Part shown: positions 36,276 to 45,642 of the stretch, one piece after another | Position numbering within the stretch: the first letter of the stretch is position 1 | How the letters are laid out: each line of letters opens with the position of its first letter | NCBI GenBank assembly: GCA_002360945.1 | Contig: DERO01000032.1 | Span: 100,387-164,386, forward strand | Reading direction: 5' to 3' | Source: Leclercia adecarboxylata | GTDB taxonomy: Bacteria > Pseudomonadota > Gammaproteobacteria > Enterobacterales > Enterobacteriaceae | Length of the DNA stretch: 64,000 nucleotides | Notes under the pieces: generated by a model | The model's input: only the letters and a program-made list of their open reading frames with translations | The model's database searches: none | What the model was told of the DNA's origin: nothing | Program-made: the position numbers and the translations under genes

Positions 36276-37391
36276 CTATCTGGACGGGCTGACTTTTAGC
36301 AGTTGCCCGTCTGACTCATCGGTCAGGACGTATAAATAGCCATCCGGCCCGACCCGCACATCGCGAACCCGCTGATTGCGATCGCCGAGGATCCGCCCCT
36401 CTTCCGTAACGCTATTGCCGCTGACGTTCAGCACAATCACATCCTTGTCCTTCAGCGCGCCGATAAACAGTTTGTTCTTCCACTGCGGGAAGACGTCGCT
36501 GTTATAGAAAGCCATCCCGCTCACCGCCGGGGACTGTTTCCAGACGAACAGCGGCGGCTCGGTTCCGGCTACCGTTTCTCCTTTCGCTTCGGGGATCGGC
36601 AAGCCGCTGTAGTTGATGCCGTGGGTTGCCAGCGGCCAGCCGTAGTTTTTGCCTCTTTCCGGAATGTTGATTTCGTCGCCGCCGCGCGGCCCGTGCTCGT
36701 TGAGCCACAGGGTGTTGCTCCAGGGGTTCATCGCCATCCCCTGCGGGTTACGAATGCCGTAAGACCAGATTTCCGGCCGCGCCTGTTTATTGTTCACGAA
36801 GGGATTGTCGTCCGGCACCGCGCCCTGATCGGTCAGACGCACCACTTTACCCTGCAGCTTATCCAGATCCTGGGCGGTCGGGCGCTGGTTATTCTCGCCT
36901 AACCCGATAAACAGATAGCCTTTGCCGTCGAACACCAGCCTGCCGCCAAAGTGATTGCCGGTTGAGAGTTTTGGCTGCTGGCGGAAGACCACCTTAAAGG
37001 CCTCCAGCCGGGCGTTATCCTCGCTCAGACGGCCATACCCCACCGCCGTGCCCGCTTTCCCGTCGTCCCCCGCTTCGGCATAGCTCAGCCAGACCCGGCG
37101 GGAGGTGGCGAAGTCGGGGGCCAGCGCCACGTCGAGCAATCCCCCCTGACCGCTATCCCAGACCTTCGGCACCCCGACAATGGGATCAGAGAGGCCTTTG
37201 CCCGCCTGCCAGCGCTTAAGCTGTCCGCCTTTCAGCGTGATGAGCATGCCCTGATCCTGCGGCAGGAACGCCAGCGCCCAGGGGTGATCGAGTTTATTTT
37301 GCAGCACCGAAACCTGCACGTCGGCAGGCGCGGCACACAGTGAGGCGGAGATGAGCAACAATGGCAGGGAAATAAGCGAGGATCGACGCAT
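36276..37391 (-). CDS. yliI: PQQ-dependent aldose sugar dehydrogenase YliI
   Basis: 371 residues from ATG 37391 with AAGGAG upstream; the frame can be extended but not with family-like sequence. Signal peptide ends near SLCAAPAD. Soluble six-bladed propeller (GDH-B type): PWALAFLPQ, the catalytic His in STGNHFGGRLVFD, GIRNPQGMAMNPW and EHGPRGGDEIN. A periplasmic oxidase of aldose sugars, needing PQQ and calcium. Also called Asd. Confidence 0.94.
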   Translation of the reverse strand: MRRSSLISLPLLLISASLCAAPADVQVSVLQNKLDHPWALAFLPQDQGMLITLKGGQLKRWQAGKGLSDPIVGVPKVWDSGQGGLLDVALAPDFATSRRVWLSYAEAGDDGKAGTAVGYGRLSEDNARLEAFKVVFRQQPKLSTGNHFGGRLVFDGKGYLFIGLGENNQRPTAQDLDKLQGKVVRLTDQGAVPDDNPFVNNKQARPEIWSYGIRNPQGMAMNPWSNTLWLNEHGPRGGDEINIPERGKNYGWPLATHGINYSGLPIPEAKGETVAGTEPPLFVWKQSPAVSGMAFYNSDVFPQWKNKLFIGALKDKDVIVLNVSGNSVTEEGRILGDRNQRVRDVRVGPDGYLYVLTDESDGQLLKVSPSR

Positions 37392-37473
37392 AATGCACTC
37401 CTTTTCGACGTATGCCTTAAAGGTAGCCACTCAGCGCAGGGGCGTTGATACTTTTACAAAAGCTTAATCAGAT

Positions 37474-37491
37474 GGGGGAGTTGCCTCCCCC
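37474..37491 (-). terminator. Hairpin after bssR
   Basis: gggggag-ttgc-ctccccc gives a perfect 7-base stem five bases beyond the bssR stop. No T-run follows, so it may act with Rho or as a 3' stabiliser. Confidence 0.55.
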
Positions 37492-37495
37492 GGGA

Positions 37496-37879
37496 TCAGT
37501 TCTGAATCAGCGGTGCATGTGATTTCAGATACTGGATGCAGAGAGTGAGATCGTTCAGACAGTTTTCCAGCTTCTCTGCGTTGACGGCGATGAACGTCGG
37601 GCAATCGTGGTTGCCGGTCATCATACAGACGCCTGCGGTGGTGAGCGATCCGGCGGCGCGATAGAGCATCGCCTGCTCGTCGGCATTGCAGTACGCTCTC
37701 AGTTCCGGCGCTTTTTCACGCATGTAAGTACAGAGTTCAAAGAAGTTGTCACGCAGATGGTCGCTTTCGCTGACTGACATATACCCCTTCGCTTTCCTCA
37801 ACTGCAGATAGGCCGCGAGATCGATGTGGGCATTGATCATCTTGTTAAGAAGATCGCGTTTCAGTCTGTCAACGGACAT
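37496..37879 (-). CDS. bssR: Biofilm formation regulatory protein BssR
   Basis: 127 residues, the E. coli length, with the conserved core NKMINAHIDLAAYLQLRKAK, GYMSVSESDHLRDNFF and GNHDCPTFIAVNAEKLENCL. Small helical cytosolic regulator affecting biofilm and indole/AI-2-linked genes in E. coli. Divergent from a LysR gene, with 243 bases between. Confidence 0.93.
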   Translation of the reverse strand: MSVDRLKRDLLNKMINAHIDLAAYLQLRKAKGYMSVSESDHLRDNFFELCTYMREKAPELRAYCNADEQAMLYRAAGSLTTAGVCMMTGNHDCPTFIAVNAEKLENCLNDLTLCIQYLKSHAPLIQN

Positions 37880-38122
37880 GCTATTTCCCCCCTTGTCAGC
37901 TTTAGAACACCTTCAGATTATGTCTATTTTTTGCGCAATTTAATGCGTCAGGTCAATAATCCGCGACGGATTACCGAAATTTACAATGTTAAAACTGCGG
38001 GCAAAAGGAGCCGTGAGAAGACAGTCAGTTTGGCTGGGCAGAAAATCATGCTTCTCCCTCAGCGCGCGGATCGGGAAGCCTGCTATTTTTGAGAGGGTTA
38101 CGGGGATGGATGCAGAGGGCGT

Positions 38123-39043
38123 ATGCCAACGATGCCGGTGTCAGAAAAAATAATCTCGTTAAACCGGATCGACCTGAATCTGCTGACCCTTTTTTGCTTA
38201 ATTTATAGCGTGGGCAGCATCTCGAAGGTGGCCGATATGCTGGACATTTCCGCCTCTGCCGTCAGCCAGTCGCTGCGAAAACTGCGCGAGCAGATGGGGG
38301 ATAACTTGTTTGTCCGCAGCGGCAATACGCTATTGCCCACTGTGTATGCGGATGAACTGTATGACAACATCCTGCCGATAATCGACAAGCTCGCCACCCT
38401 GCTTCCTCTCTCTTCCCGCATTAAAAAGCGAAGACTCACCCTCTACACCGAGTCCTTTGTCTCGCCGTTAGTGGTGCCGGAACTGACGCAGAAGATCGTC
38501 GGGATGAACGCCGACGTCAGCCTGCTGCACCGCACCGCCGAGCTTAACGAAGCGAAGATTACCGAACTGCTGAACATGCGCCAGGCGGATGTGGTGTTCT
38601 CCACCTTTTCTGTTGAGAGCAGTAATATTTCCTGCCAGAAGATGAGTGATATGACGCTGGTGCTGATTGCTGCAAAGGATAATCCTCTTTATGTGGATAC
38701 GGTAACGGAAGAGATGTTCCGGGATGCCAATCTGGTGGGTTACAACACCAAAAACGAAAAGATCATTTATCATCGCAGCATCGTGGATAAAAAATTCCGC
38801 TCCAGCGAGCGCTGTCTGCTGACCACCTCTTTCGCCTCCATCTTACTGATTGTGTCCACAACCGACTGCCTGGGCATTATCCCGGAAAAAGTCTTTGCGA
38901 CTTATTCCGGGATGTATCAGCTGAAAAAACTGGATACGCCCTTTACGTTGCCGCAATTCAGCATCTATGCGTCCTGCCGGAAAGAGACCAATAAAATGCT
39001 CTTTTCCCTGTTGGCCGATTTTTACAGCAGTCAATCGGCCTGA
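38123..39043 (+). CDS. LysR-family transcriptional regulator
   Basis: 306 residues. N-terminal LysR helix-turn-helix (about 12-75): LNLLTLFCLIYSVGSISKVA and SASAVSQSLRKLREQMGDNL. The C-terminal domain resembles the LeuO/YbeF/NhaR-like group without a clear ortholog. GAGG lies before the ATG at 38123, but 38132 is an alternative. Not at this place in E. coli K-12. Target unknown; the nearest candidates are the divergent bssR and the small gene downstream. Confidence 0.88.
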   Translation: MPTMPVSEKIISLNRIDLNLLTLFCLIYSVGSISKVADMLDISASAVSQSLRKLREQMGDNLFVRSGNTLLPTVYADELYDNILPIIDKLATLLPLSSRIKKRRLTLYTESFVSPLVVPELTQKIVGMNADVSLLHRTAELNEAKITELLNMRQADVVFSTFSVESSNISCQKMSDMTLVLIAAKDNPLYVDTVTEEMFRDANLVGYNTKNEKIIYHRSIVDKKFRSSERCLLTTSFASILLIVSTTDCLGIIPEKVFATYSGMYQLKKLDTPFTLPQFSIYASCRKETNKMLFSLLADFYSSQSA

Positions 39044-39057
39044 AGCCCGGGACGTCA

Positions 39058-39231
39058 TCAGTATGGTTTCGCCTGGTGTCTGGCGAATTCAAACTCATCG
39101 GCAATTTTTAATTCAGTGACTAATCTGGACGGGGTAAGCCCGGTGGCAACGGATATATGCGCCAACTCGACGCCATGGGTGTGGAGGGTTTTGGCCATTT
39201 CTAATTTGGATTGCAGATAGATATCTCTCAT
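39058..39231 (-). CDS. Small protein with a helix-turn-helix-like segment
   Basis: 57 residues from ATG 39231, six bases after GAGGT; an ATG at 39243 is also in frame but lacks a site. Sequence starts MRDIYLQSKLEMAKTLHTHG and contains ISVATGLTPSRLVTEL, which looks like a helix-turn-helix (Sin/Xre style). It has 14 bases to the 3' end of the LysR gene on the other strand. Not recognised; could be a small regulator. Confidence 0.6.
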   Translation of the reverse strand: MRDIYLQSKLEMAKTLHTHGVELAHISVATGLTPSRLVTELKIADEFEFARHQAKPY

Positions 39232-39243
39232 TACGTACCTCAT

Positions 39244-39594
39244 GTGTGTTATCGACGAGGTGAAAGATAGGTTATCTGTTTAGCGTATCCAATAAGGGTC
39301 CCTTAAAGCCGGGATAAGTAATTCTTAGCTGTTAAAAAACCACCCCAACCGTTTGATTACTATATCTATAATTCTCATACATAATTTATCCCGTTTCGCT
39401 ATTGCAGTGACATCCCATGTCAGTCGCCTCGCGTAGAGTGAATTTATGCATGCCATAAATCTCTATCCAAAAAACAGGCGAATACCCTCAATTTTCTTGC
39501 GGGGCTGCCGTTAATAACCATGATGAAATCGACGCAAAAAGAGCGAGACGGCGGCGTACCGCGCGCTGCTGGAGCAGTTAACCCAGGAAGAAAA
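39244..39594. other. Intergenic region with a palindrome, upstream of the hydrolase gene
   Basis: 351 bases with no full gene. taagggtccctta at 39293-39305 is a perfect palindrome around a central T and could be an operator for either neighbour. Near the end, an open frame without a start reads SETAAYRALLEQLTQEEK, and its stop overlaps the hydrolase ATG as ATGA. It may be a remnant of a small upstream gene. Confidence 0.5.
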
Positions 39595-40380
39595 ATGAAA
39601 ACTTTTTATACTCGCGACCTGTCAGGACTGGCTAACCTGAGCCCGGGCAAGATTGAGCTCGACATTCTCAACGAGGATCATGATGGTATTCCCATCGTTA
39701 TCGCCCCAGGGTTTTTAACCCAGGGGAGTGATGACTGGAAAAACTATATTGCTTCAAAAATAGAGGCGCCAATTTACTATGTGAAATGGCGTTCATCTTC
39801 GGTATTACATTTTGCCTCTAAGCACCTGGCGTTTGACTCTGCCCGTTCGCTGCTCAATTTCACTCATCTTTCCTTAAAAAGCATGAGCCTGCTGGCCAGC
39901 GCCTATATGGAGTGGAAATCGGCGGCAAATGAGGCAAATCTGGCGGGTGTTGCGCTGGCGCGGTTCTTAAACGACATCTGGTACGATGATGATAAAGCAG
40001 TCTTTATCGGCCATTCGCTGGGCGTGCGGGTGATTACCGAGGCGATGCGTAATCTAACCCATGATAACGCCCTCACCTCTATCTCCATTGCCGGCGCACT
40101 AAACCGTGATGAATACGATCGCCGTATCACAGCGATCGCATCACCGAGAACGATCGCGCACACCAACGTCTACAGTACCAACGATCAAATTCTGAAATGG
40201 GTATATCGAATGGGTGAGCTGAATTATTCCCAACTCCCTGTCGGGCTGGAGCGTTCAGGATTAGCCAATGTATGCAATCATCAAAAAGATATAGGCCACA
40301 CCGAGTATCACGATAACCAGGAGTTCGGTGAGTTTATTTTAAAATGCTATAACGATGCTGCCAGAGTAAGGGCTATTTGA
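39595..40380 (+). CDS. DUF726-like alpha/beta hydrolase
   Basis: 261 residues from ATG 39595 (AGGAAG upstream); the ATG at 39520 would add a low-complexity leader. IPIVIAPGFLTQGSDDW is the first strand and oxyanion region, and AVFIGHSLGVRVI carries the nucleophilic Ser in GHSLG; IGHTEYHDNQEF near the end offers the catalytic His. Fits the DUF726 hydrolase group (TMCO4-like core), here without the membrane region. Substrate unknown. An accessory gene next to rimO. Confidence 0.7.
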   Translation: MKTFYTRDLSGLANLSPGKIELDILNEDHDGIPIVIAPGFLTQGSDDWKNYIASKIEAPIYYVKWRSSSVLHFASKHLAFDSARSLLNFTHLSLKSMSLLASAYMEWKSAANEANLAGVALARFLNDIWYDDDKAVFIGHSLGVRVITEAMRNLTHDNALTSISIAGALNRDEYDRRITAIASPRTIAHTNVYSTNDQILKWVYRMGELNYSQLPVGLERSGLANVCNHQKDIGHTEYHDNQEFGEFILKCYNDAARVRAI

Positions 40381-40511
40381 CTATCGGGCTGGCCGGGCAA
40401 TGGCCAGCCAATAATGATTCCTGATCCGCTGCCAGGGATCTGTATAAATCCCCGCAAGAACGCTGTACAATCCCTGCCCTGATAACTCCATAACTGACTA
40501 CTTTTTAATCT

Positions 40512-41837
40512 ATGAGCAATGTTACGCACCAGCCGAAAATCGGCTTCGTCTCGCTGGGCTGCCCGAAAAACCTGGTGGATTCCGAACGTATCCTGACCGA
40601 ACTTCGCACCGAAGGCTATGACGTCGTGCCAAGCTACGACAACGCCGACATGGTGATCGTTAACACCTGCGGCTTTATCGACAGCGCCGTGCAGGAGTCT
40701 CTGGAAGCCATCGGTGAAGCACTCACTGAAAACGGCAAGGTGATTGTCACCGGTTGTCTGGGCGCCAAAGTCGATCAAATCCGCGAAGTTCATCCTAAGG
40801 TGCTGGAAATCACCGGTCCTCACAGCTACGAGCAGGTGCTGGAACATGTGCATCACTATGTGCCAAAACCGAAGCACAACCCGTTCCTGAGCCTGGTGCC
40901 GGAACAGGGCGTGAAACTGACCCCGCGTCACTATGCCTACCTGAAAATTTCCGAAGGCTGCAACCACCGCTGCACCTTCTGCATTATCCCGTCCATGCGT
41001 GGCGATCTGGTGAGCCGTCCGATTGGCGAAGTGCTGGCCGAGGCCAAACGTCTGGCCGATGCGGGCGTGAAAGAGCTGCTGGTGATCTCCCAGGACACCT
41101 CCGCCTATGGCGTGGACGTGAAGCACCGCTCCGGTTTCCACAACGGCGAGCCGGTGAAAACCAGCATGGTCGGCCTGTGCGAACAGCTCGCTAAGCTGGG
41201 CATCTGGACCCGTCTGCACTACGTCTACCCTTACCCGCACGTCGATGATGTGATCCCGCTGATGGCGGAAGGCAAAATCCTGCCCTACCTGGATATCCCG
41301 CTGCAGCACGCCAGCCCGCGTATTCTGAAGCTGATGAAGCGCCCTGGCTCTGTTGACCGCCAGCTGGCGCGCATCAAGCAGTGGCGTGAGATCTGCCCGG
41401 ATCTGACCCTGCGCTCCACCTTTATCGTCGGCTTCCCGGGTGAAACCGAAGAAGATTTCCAGATGCTGCTCGACTTCCTGAAAGAAGCGCGTCTGGATCG
41501 CGTGGGTTGCTTCAAGTACAGCCCGGTAGAAGGCGCGACCGCCAACGAACTGGCTGATCAGGTGCCGGAAGAGGTGAAAGAAGAGCGCTGGAACCGCTTC
41601 ATGCAGCTGCAACAGCAGATCTCTGCTGAACGTCTGCAGGAAAAAGTGGGCCGCGAAATTCTGGTGATCGTTGACGAAGTGGATGAAGAAGGCGCGATTG
41701 GCCGCAGCATGGCCGATGCCCCGGAAATCGACGGCGCGGTGTACCTGAATGGCGAAACCAAAGTGAAACCGGGTGATATCGTGCGCGTTAAAGTCGAAAA
41801 CGCCGACGAATATGACCTGTGGGGTACACGAGTTTAA
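40512..41837 (+). CDS. rimO: Ribosomal protein S12 methylthiotransferase RimO
   Basis: 441 residues, the E. coli length. N-terminal MTTase domain with three cluster cysteines (GCPKN, NTCGF, TGCLG), radical-SAM core with CNHRCTFC, and a C-terminal TRAM domain (about 375-441). Adds a methylthio group to Asp89 of S12 using two 4Fe-4S clusters. Monocistronic; a BIME follows. Confidence 0.97.
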   Translation: MSNVTHQPKIGFVSLGCPKNLVDSERILTELRTEGYDVVPSYDNADMVIVNTCGFIDSAVQESLEAIGEALTENGKVIVTGCLGAKVDQIREVHPKVLEITGPHSYEQVLEHVHHYVPKPKHNPFLSLVPEQGVKLTPRHYAYLKISEGCNHRCTFCIIPSMRGDLVSRPIGEVLAEAKRLADAGVKELLVISQDTSAYGVDVKHRSGFHNGEPVKTSMVGLCEQLAKLGIWTRLHYVYPYPHVDDVIPLMAEGKILPYLDIPLQHASPRILKLMKRPGSVDRQLARIKQWREICPDLTLRSTFIVGFPGETEEDFQMLLDFLKEARLDRVGCFKYSPVEGATANELADQVPEEVKEERWNRFMQLQQQISAERLQEKVGREILVIVDEVDEEGAIGRSMADAPEIDGAVYLNGETKVKPGDIVRVKVENADEYDLWGTRV

Positions 41838-41852
41838 TCGACTCTGTGCATA

Positions 41853-41920
41853 ACGCCTGATGGCGCTGCGCTTATCAGGCCTACGGTTTTGTAGGCCCGG
41901 CAAGCTTGCGCCGCCGGGCG
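41853..41920. repeat. BIME (REP units)
   Basis: gcctgatggcgctgcgctta tcaggcctacg and, inverted, gtaggcccggcaagcttgcg ccgccgggcg lie in the gap between convergent rimO and gfrF. Confidence 0.8.
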
Positions 41921-41926
41921 TTAATT

Positions 41927-42937
41927 TTAGTACTCGAACTGCCGGTAATAACGGCGAATATCCAGACTGTGGCCGGTATAGTGCTCGAAATGGGCAGCCA
42001 GACGGTCCACCAGCAAGGTTGAGATCACGCACGGCGCCAGCAGCCAGCGGAACTCATCATCAATCCCCGCCAGGGCATACTCACGCGGATCAAACACCAC
42101 CAGGTTATCGGTAATTTTCGCCGCAAAACGCTCCACACGGTCGTCCAGCGCCCGGCATTTGCCCTCACCTTTCACCAGGAACAGCGGAACGTCTTTCTCC
42201 AGCAGCTCCAGCGTGCCGTGGAAGAACTCCGCCGAGGAGACCGATTTGGTACGCTTCCACTGCATCTCCTCCAGAATACACATTGAGAAGAGATAGACCT
42301 CGCCCCACATCTCCGCCCCGCCAATCCACATCATATAGTCGGCGCTGTGATATTTTTGCGCGATGGCGTCGGCCTGCGGATCAAATTGCTTTTTGGCGTT
42401 CAGGAGATTCTCAGGTAACAGCTCCAGCTGGCTGGCGAAGCGATCATAGTGTTCAAATTCCCCGTTACCCTGCACCAGGCGGAAAAATACCCAGTAGAGC
42501 AGCATGTACTCATATTCCACGCCGTTCTTGTGGCGCATCGGAATATGCCAGGTGGCGGCGTTGGCCAGCGGCGAGTCGCTGTTTTTGGTGATCGCCACCA
42601 CGCGGATCCCCTGCGCCTTGCACCATTCGGCAATCGCCACCGACTCTTTGGTATCACCCGATTTCGAGAGGGTAATCACCACGGAATCTTTATTTAAGCG
42701 TTTATGTCCGGCATGAATTAATTCCGCCGCCTGCTCCAGGTAAACCGGCATCTCGGTTATTTCCCGGGCGAAGGCGTTCATCGCCATCATCGGCGCGAGC
42801 GAGCCGCCTACGGAGGCGAAAAATAACGTGCTGAAGCCCTGCTGAGTAATCTCATCAGCAACCTGTTCCGCCTGTTTACGCGCAGCAACAATCTCGCGAG
42901 CACTGGTCAGGTACTCGTCCTGATTAAAACCTAACAT
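41927..42937 (-). CDS. gfrF: SIS-domain sugar-amine deglycase GfrF (fructoselysine-6-P type)
   Basis: 336 residues from ATG 42937, seven bases after AGGAG; the ATG at 42943 is too close to the site. Two SIS domains like FrlB: LFFASVGGSLAPMMA, ITLSKSGDTKESV and ITKNSDSPLAN, then EFFHGTLELLEKD. The Salmonella GfrF counterpart splits fructoselysine-6-phosphate into glucose-6-phosphate and lysine. Last gene of gfrABCDEF; assignment to GfrF rests on gene order. Confidence 0.83.
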   Translation of the reverse strand: MLGFNQDEYLTSAREIVAARKQAEQVADEITQQGFSTLFFASVGGSLAPMMAMNAFAREITEMPVYLEQAAELIHAGHKRLNKDSVVITLSKSGDTKESVAIAEWCKAQGIRVVAITKNSDSPLANAATWHIPMRHKNGVEYEYMLLYWVFFRLVQGNGEFEHYDRFASQLELLPENLLNAKKQFDPQADAIAQKYHSADYMMWIGGAEMWGEVYLFSMCILEEMQWKRTKSVSSAEFFHGTLELLEKDVPLFLVKGEGKCRALDDRVERFAAKITDNLVVFDPREYALAGIDDEFRWLLAPCVISTLLVDRLAAHFEHYTGHSLDIRRYYRQFEY

Positions 42938-42949
42938 AGTCATTCTCCT

Positions 42950-44011
42950 TTAGATTTTACTTTTTAAAACCCGATCGAAGTCGTCGAAAATACGCACCGA
43001 GAGATCGATGCCTTTGGCGCAGGCGGTACGCCAGGCCAGTATCTGGAAGGGGACAATCAGCAGCAGCGGCGAGAGCAGATGCGGCAGGCGGCAGTTCAGC
43101 GCCAGCGTATCCGGCCCCTCCTCGCCCGTCAGGGTGATCAGAAACGCCCGCTTCACCGCCGGGGCCATATAGTCCCGCAGCGCCCGCAGGCGCGGGTTCG
43201 GCGCATCCTCAATAAAGAACATCACATGATCAGCGTTGGCCTCCAGATAGGGGCCGTGCATGTAGGCTTCCAGCTCAAACCCGCCGGACGGCACCCGCAC
43301 CGTTTCGGTGAACTTGGTCTCAAACTCTTTCGCCACCCCGGTCAGGGCCCCTTCGCCGATGGCGACAAAGCGCGTCCCAGCCTGCAGGGTCTGAACGTGC
43401 CGCTCGAAAAAGGCCTCCGTGCGGGCGAGGGTGTCGGGGATCGCCGCCGCCAACTGGTGCAGCGCGTCAAGGTAGTCCTGGGTCTCCCGCTCAGCGAGCT
43501 GCTGCTGCGCCCGGGCAAGCGTCAGCGCGACCAGCAGCAGGTTCAGCACCGTGGCGCTAAAGCCGCGGGTGACAAAGCCCACTTTCTCGATCCCGGTATG
43601 GATATCCAGCACCTGATCGCAGCGGCGGCCTATCGGGCTGTCCGGATCTGAGGTCAGGGCAAACACCGGCAGGCCGGCGGCCTGCACTTTCTCCATCGCC
43701 GCCAGCGTCGAGGCACTTTTCCCGCTCTGGGAAACCACCAGCACCATGTCGGTGTGCGGGCCGATGGCTTCATAGTGGACAAAGTTGTACGGCTCTTTAA
43801 TCTCCACTAACACGCCAAAGCGGTGTTCAAAGAAGTAGCGCGCGCACATCGCCGCATTCAGCGACGAGCCGGTCGCCAGCACCAGCAGGCGGCGCACCGG
43901 ATGCTGGCGGGCAAAAGCCTCCACGGACGCCAGATGCTGCGGGTACGCGTTGAGGATCGCCGCCAGCGCCGCGGGCTGCTCTTCGATATAGGTCATCATT
44001 GTCGGTTGCAT
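42950..44011 (-). CDS. gfrE: SIS-domain sugar-amine deglycase GfrE (glucoselysine-6-P type)
   Basis: 353 residues. Resembles the isomerase half of GlmS: LATGSSLNAAMCARYFFE, VVSQSGKSASTL, LTSDPDSPIGR and FETKFTETVRVPSGGFELE with EAYMHGP. GGAG lies six bases before the ATG. In Salmonella the GfrE protein acts on glucoselysine-6-phosphate. Sits between EIID and gfrF. Confidence 0.83.
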   Translation of the reverse strand: MQPTMMTYIEEQPAALAAILNAYPQHLASVEAFARQHPVRRLLVLATGSSLNAAMCARYFFEHRFGVLVEIKEPYNFVHYEAIGPHTDMVLVVSQSGKSASTLAAMEKVQAAGLPVFALTSDPDSPIGRRCDQVLDIHTGIEKVGFVTRGFSATVLNLLLVALTLARAQQQLAERETQDYLDALHQLAAAIPDTLARTEAFFERHVQTLQAGTRFVAIGEGALTGVAKEFETKFTETVRVPSGGFELEAYMHGPYLEANADHVMFFIEDAPNPRLRALRDYMAPAVKRAFLITLTGEEGPDTLALNCRLPHLLSPLLLIVPFQILAWRTACAKGIDLSVRIFDDFDRVLKSKI

Positions 44012-44023
44012 CGTTTTCTCCGC

Positions 44024-44869
44024 TTAAAACAGGCCAATCCACGAGCCCAGAATCCCCACCAGCGCCATACCCCCGATGATGGTGAGCGGTTTTACCTTGC
44101 GCCCCAGCAGCCAGTAGACAATCCCGAAGCTGATGAGCGGCAGCAGGCAGGGCATGATGTTGTTGATAACGTCCTGCACCCCGGTTTTCGCCTCCCCCGC
44201 CCCGAAGGTGATGGGGATAGTGATGTTGATCATCGAGGCGGCCATCGCCCCCACCACCATCAGCCCGATAATCGACGCCCCGTAGGTGAGGCTCTCCATC
44301 ATGCCGCTCTTCTGGACCCGGTGGAGCACCCCGGTGCCGAGCACGTAGCCCCAGCGGGTAAAGAGCCAGCGCACCAGAATGTGCGGCACGTTAAACACCA
44401 GCAGGAACAGGATCGGCCCGAGGATATTGCCCTGCAGCGCCAGGCTGGTGCCGATCCCGGTGGCGATCAGGCGCAGCGTTCCCCAGAAGAAGGAGTCCCC
44501 CAGCCCGGCCAGCGGCCCCATCAGCGATGCCTTCACGTTGTCGATTGCCGTGCCGTCCATCTCCTGCTGCTGGCTGTTCTTCTCCTCCATCGCGGTGGTG
44601 ATGCCCAGCAGCAGGGTGACGATATGCGGCGTGGTATTGAAGAACACCAGGTGGCGTTTTAACGCCGCGGCCAGCTCTGCCTTTTGCGGATAGAGCTTCT
44701 TCAGCACCGGGATCAGGGCATAAACAAACGCGAGGTTCATCTGCCGCTCATAGTTCCAGGAAAACTCCATCTGGAACGACCGCCAGAACACCCGGCGCAG
44801 ATCGCGTGCGTTGATCGCGTTCTCATCCTGCACCTGAGGCAGGGTCTCTTCAGAAATCTTCGTCGTCAT
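44024..44869 (-). CDS. gfrD: PTS mannose-family EIID component GfrD
   Basis: 281 residues, family length. EIID features are RRVFWRSFQMEFSWNYERQM near the start, the loop VKASLMGPLAGLGDSFFWGT and four to five C-terminal helices. Pairs with EIIC to form the membrane channel. Its start overlaps the end of the EIIC gene by 20 bases. Confidence 0.9.
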   Translation of the reverse strand: MTTKISEETLPQVQDENAINARDLRRVFWRSFQMEFSWNYERQMNLAFVYALIPVLKKLYPQKAELAAALKRHLVFFNTTPHIVTLLLGITTAMEEKNSQQQEMDGTAIDNVKASLMGPLAGLGDSFFWGTLRLIATGIGTSLALQGNILGPILFLLVFNVPHILVRWLFTRWGYVLGTGVLHRVQKSGMMESLTYGASIIGLMVVGAMAASMINITIPITFGAGEAKTGVQDVINNIMPCLLPLISFGIVYWLLGRKVKPLTIIGGMALVGILGSWIGLF

Positions 44870-45626
44870 CGCTGACTCCTTGATCGGTCGTTGGACGAGG
44901 GGCGTTACGCGCGGTCGTGTTGACCATCACCACCGCCACAATGGCACCGAGAATGGCGATACCGGTGACGGGTATTTTCAGGTACGCCATCAGGGCAAAG
45001 CCGAGGAAGAAAAAGGGCGCCACTTTTTTGTTGATCAGCAAGCGGGCGAGCATCGCAAAGCCCAGCGCCGGAATGATCCCCGTCGCCACGCTGAGCCCGT
45101 GCTTAATAAACTCCGGAATGGCATCCAGTAAGGATTTCACCGCGCTGCTGCCCACCAGGAAGGAGACGGTGACCACCGCCGCCAGCATCAGCGACAGGCC
45201 AAACCCGGCGATAAGGTGCATTCGTTCAATGCCGCGGGTGTCCGCCTGGTCGGCGTAGCCGTCGGCCTTCTGGCTGAGCATCGGGATAAACATGCCGAGA
45301 TAGACGTTTTTCAGCACCAGGGTCAGGGTGGCAATCGGCAGGCCGAGCAGCAGCGCCGTTTCCGTTCCCGCCCCGGAGGTGATGGCAAACGCCACCCCCA
45401 GCACCCCGCCGGTGACCACATCCGGCGGGATCGATGCCCCCACCGAAAACGAGCCGATAAACGCCAGCTCCAGCGTCGCCCCCATAATCACACCCGTCTG
45501 CACATCGCCTAACACCAGCCCGGTTAATAATCCGGTGACAATCGGCCGGGAGAGCAGCGAGGTGCCCAGGGCATATTCCGACTGGGCGATAAACGCCACC
45601 AGCCCGAGTAAAAGTGCCTCTACCAT
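44850..45626 (-). CDS. gfrC: PTS mannose-family EIIC component GfrC
   Basis: 258 residues, about eight membrane helices. EIIC-Man features are the start of MVEALLLGLVAFIAQSEYAL and GLVLGDVQTGVIMGATLELA, the family sequence that lines the sugar path. The C-terminus ends in a charged tail. Overlaps gfrD and follows gfrB by 16 bases. Confidence 0.9.
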   Translation of the reverse strand: MVEALLLGLVAFIAQSEYALGTSLLSRPIVTGLLTGLVLGDVQTGVIMGATLELAFIGSFSVGASIPPDVVTGGVLGVAFAITSGAGTETALLLGLPIATLTLVLKNVYLGMFIPMLSQKADGYADQADTRGIERMHLIAGFGLSLMLAAVVTVSFLVGSSAVKSLLDAIPEFIKHGLSVATGIIPALGFAMLARLLINKKVAPFFFLGFALMAYLKIPVTGIAILGAIVAVVMVNTTARNAPRPTTDQGVSDDDEDF

Positions 45627-45642
45627 AGTGAGTCCTCAGGAA

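Noticed and set aside
40347..42032. 561-codon open frame opposite rimO
   Set aside because: Antisense shadow of rimO. The predicted peptide has no domain features and extends through intergenic REP sequence.
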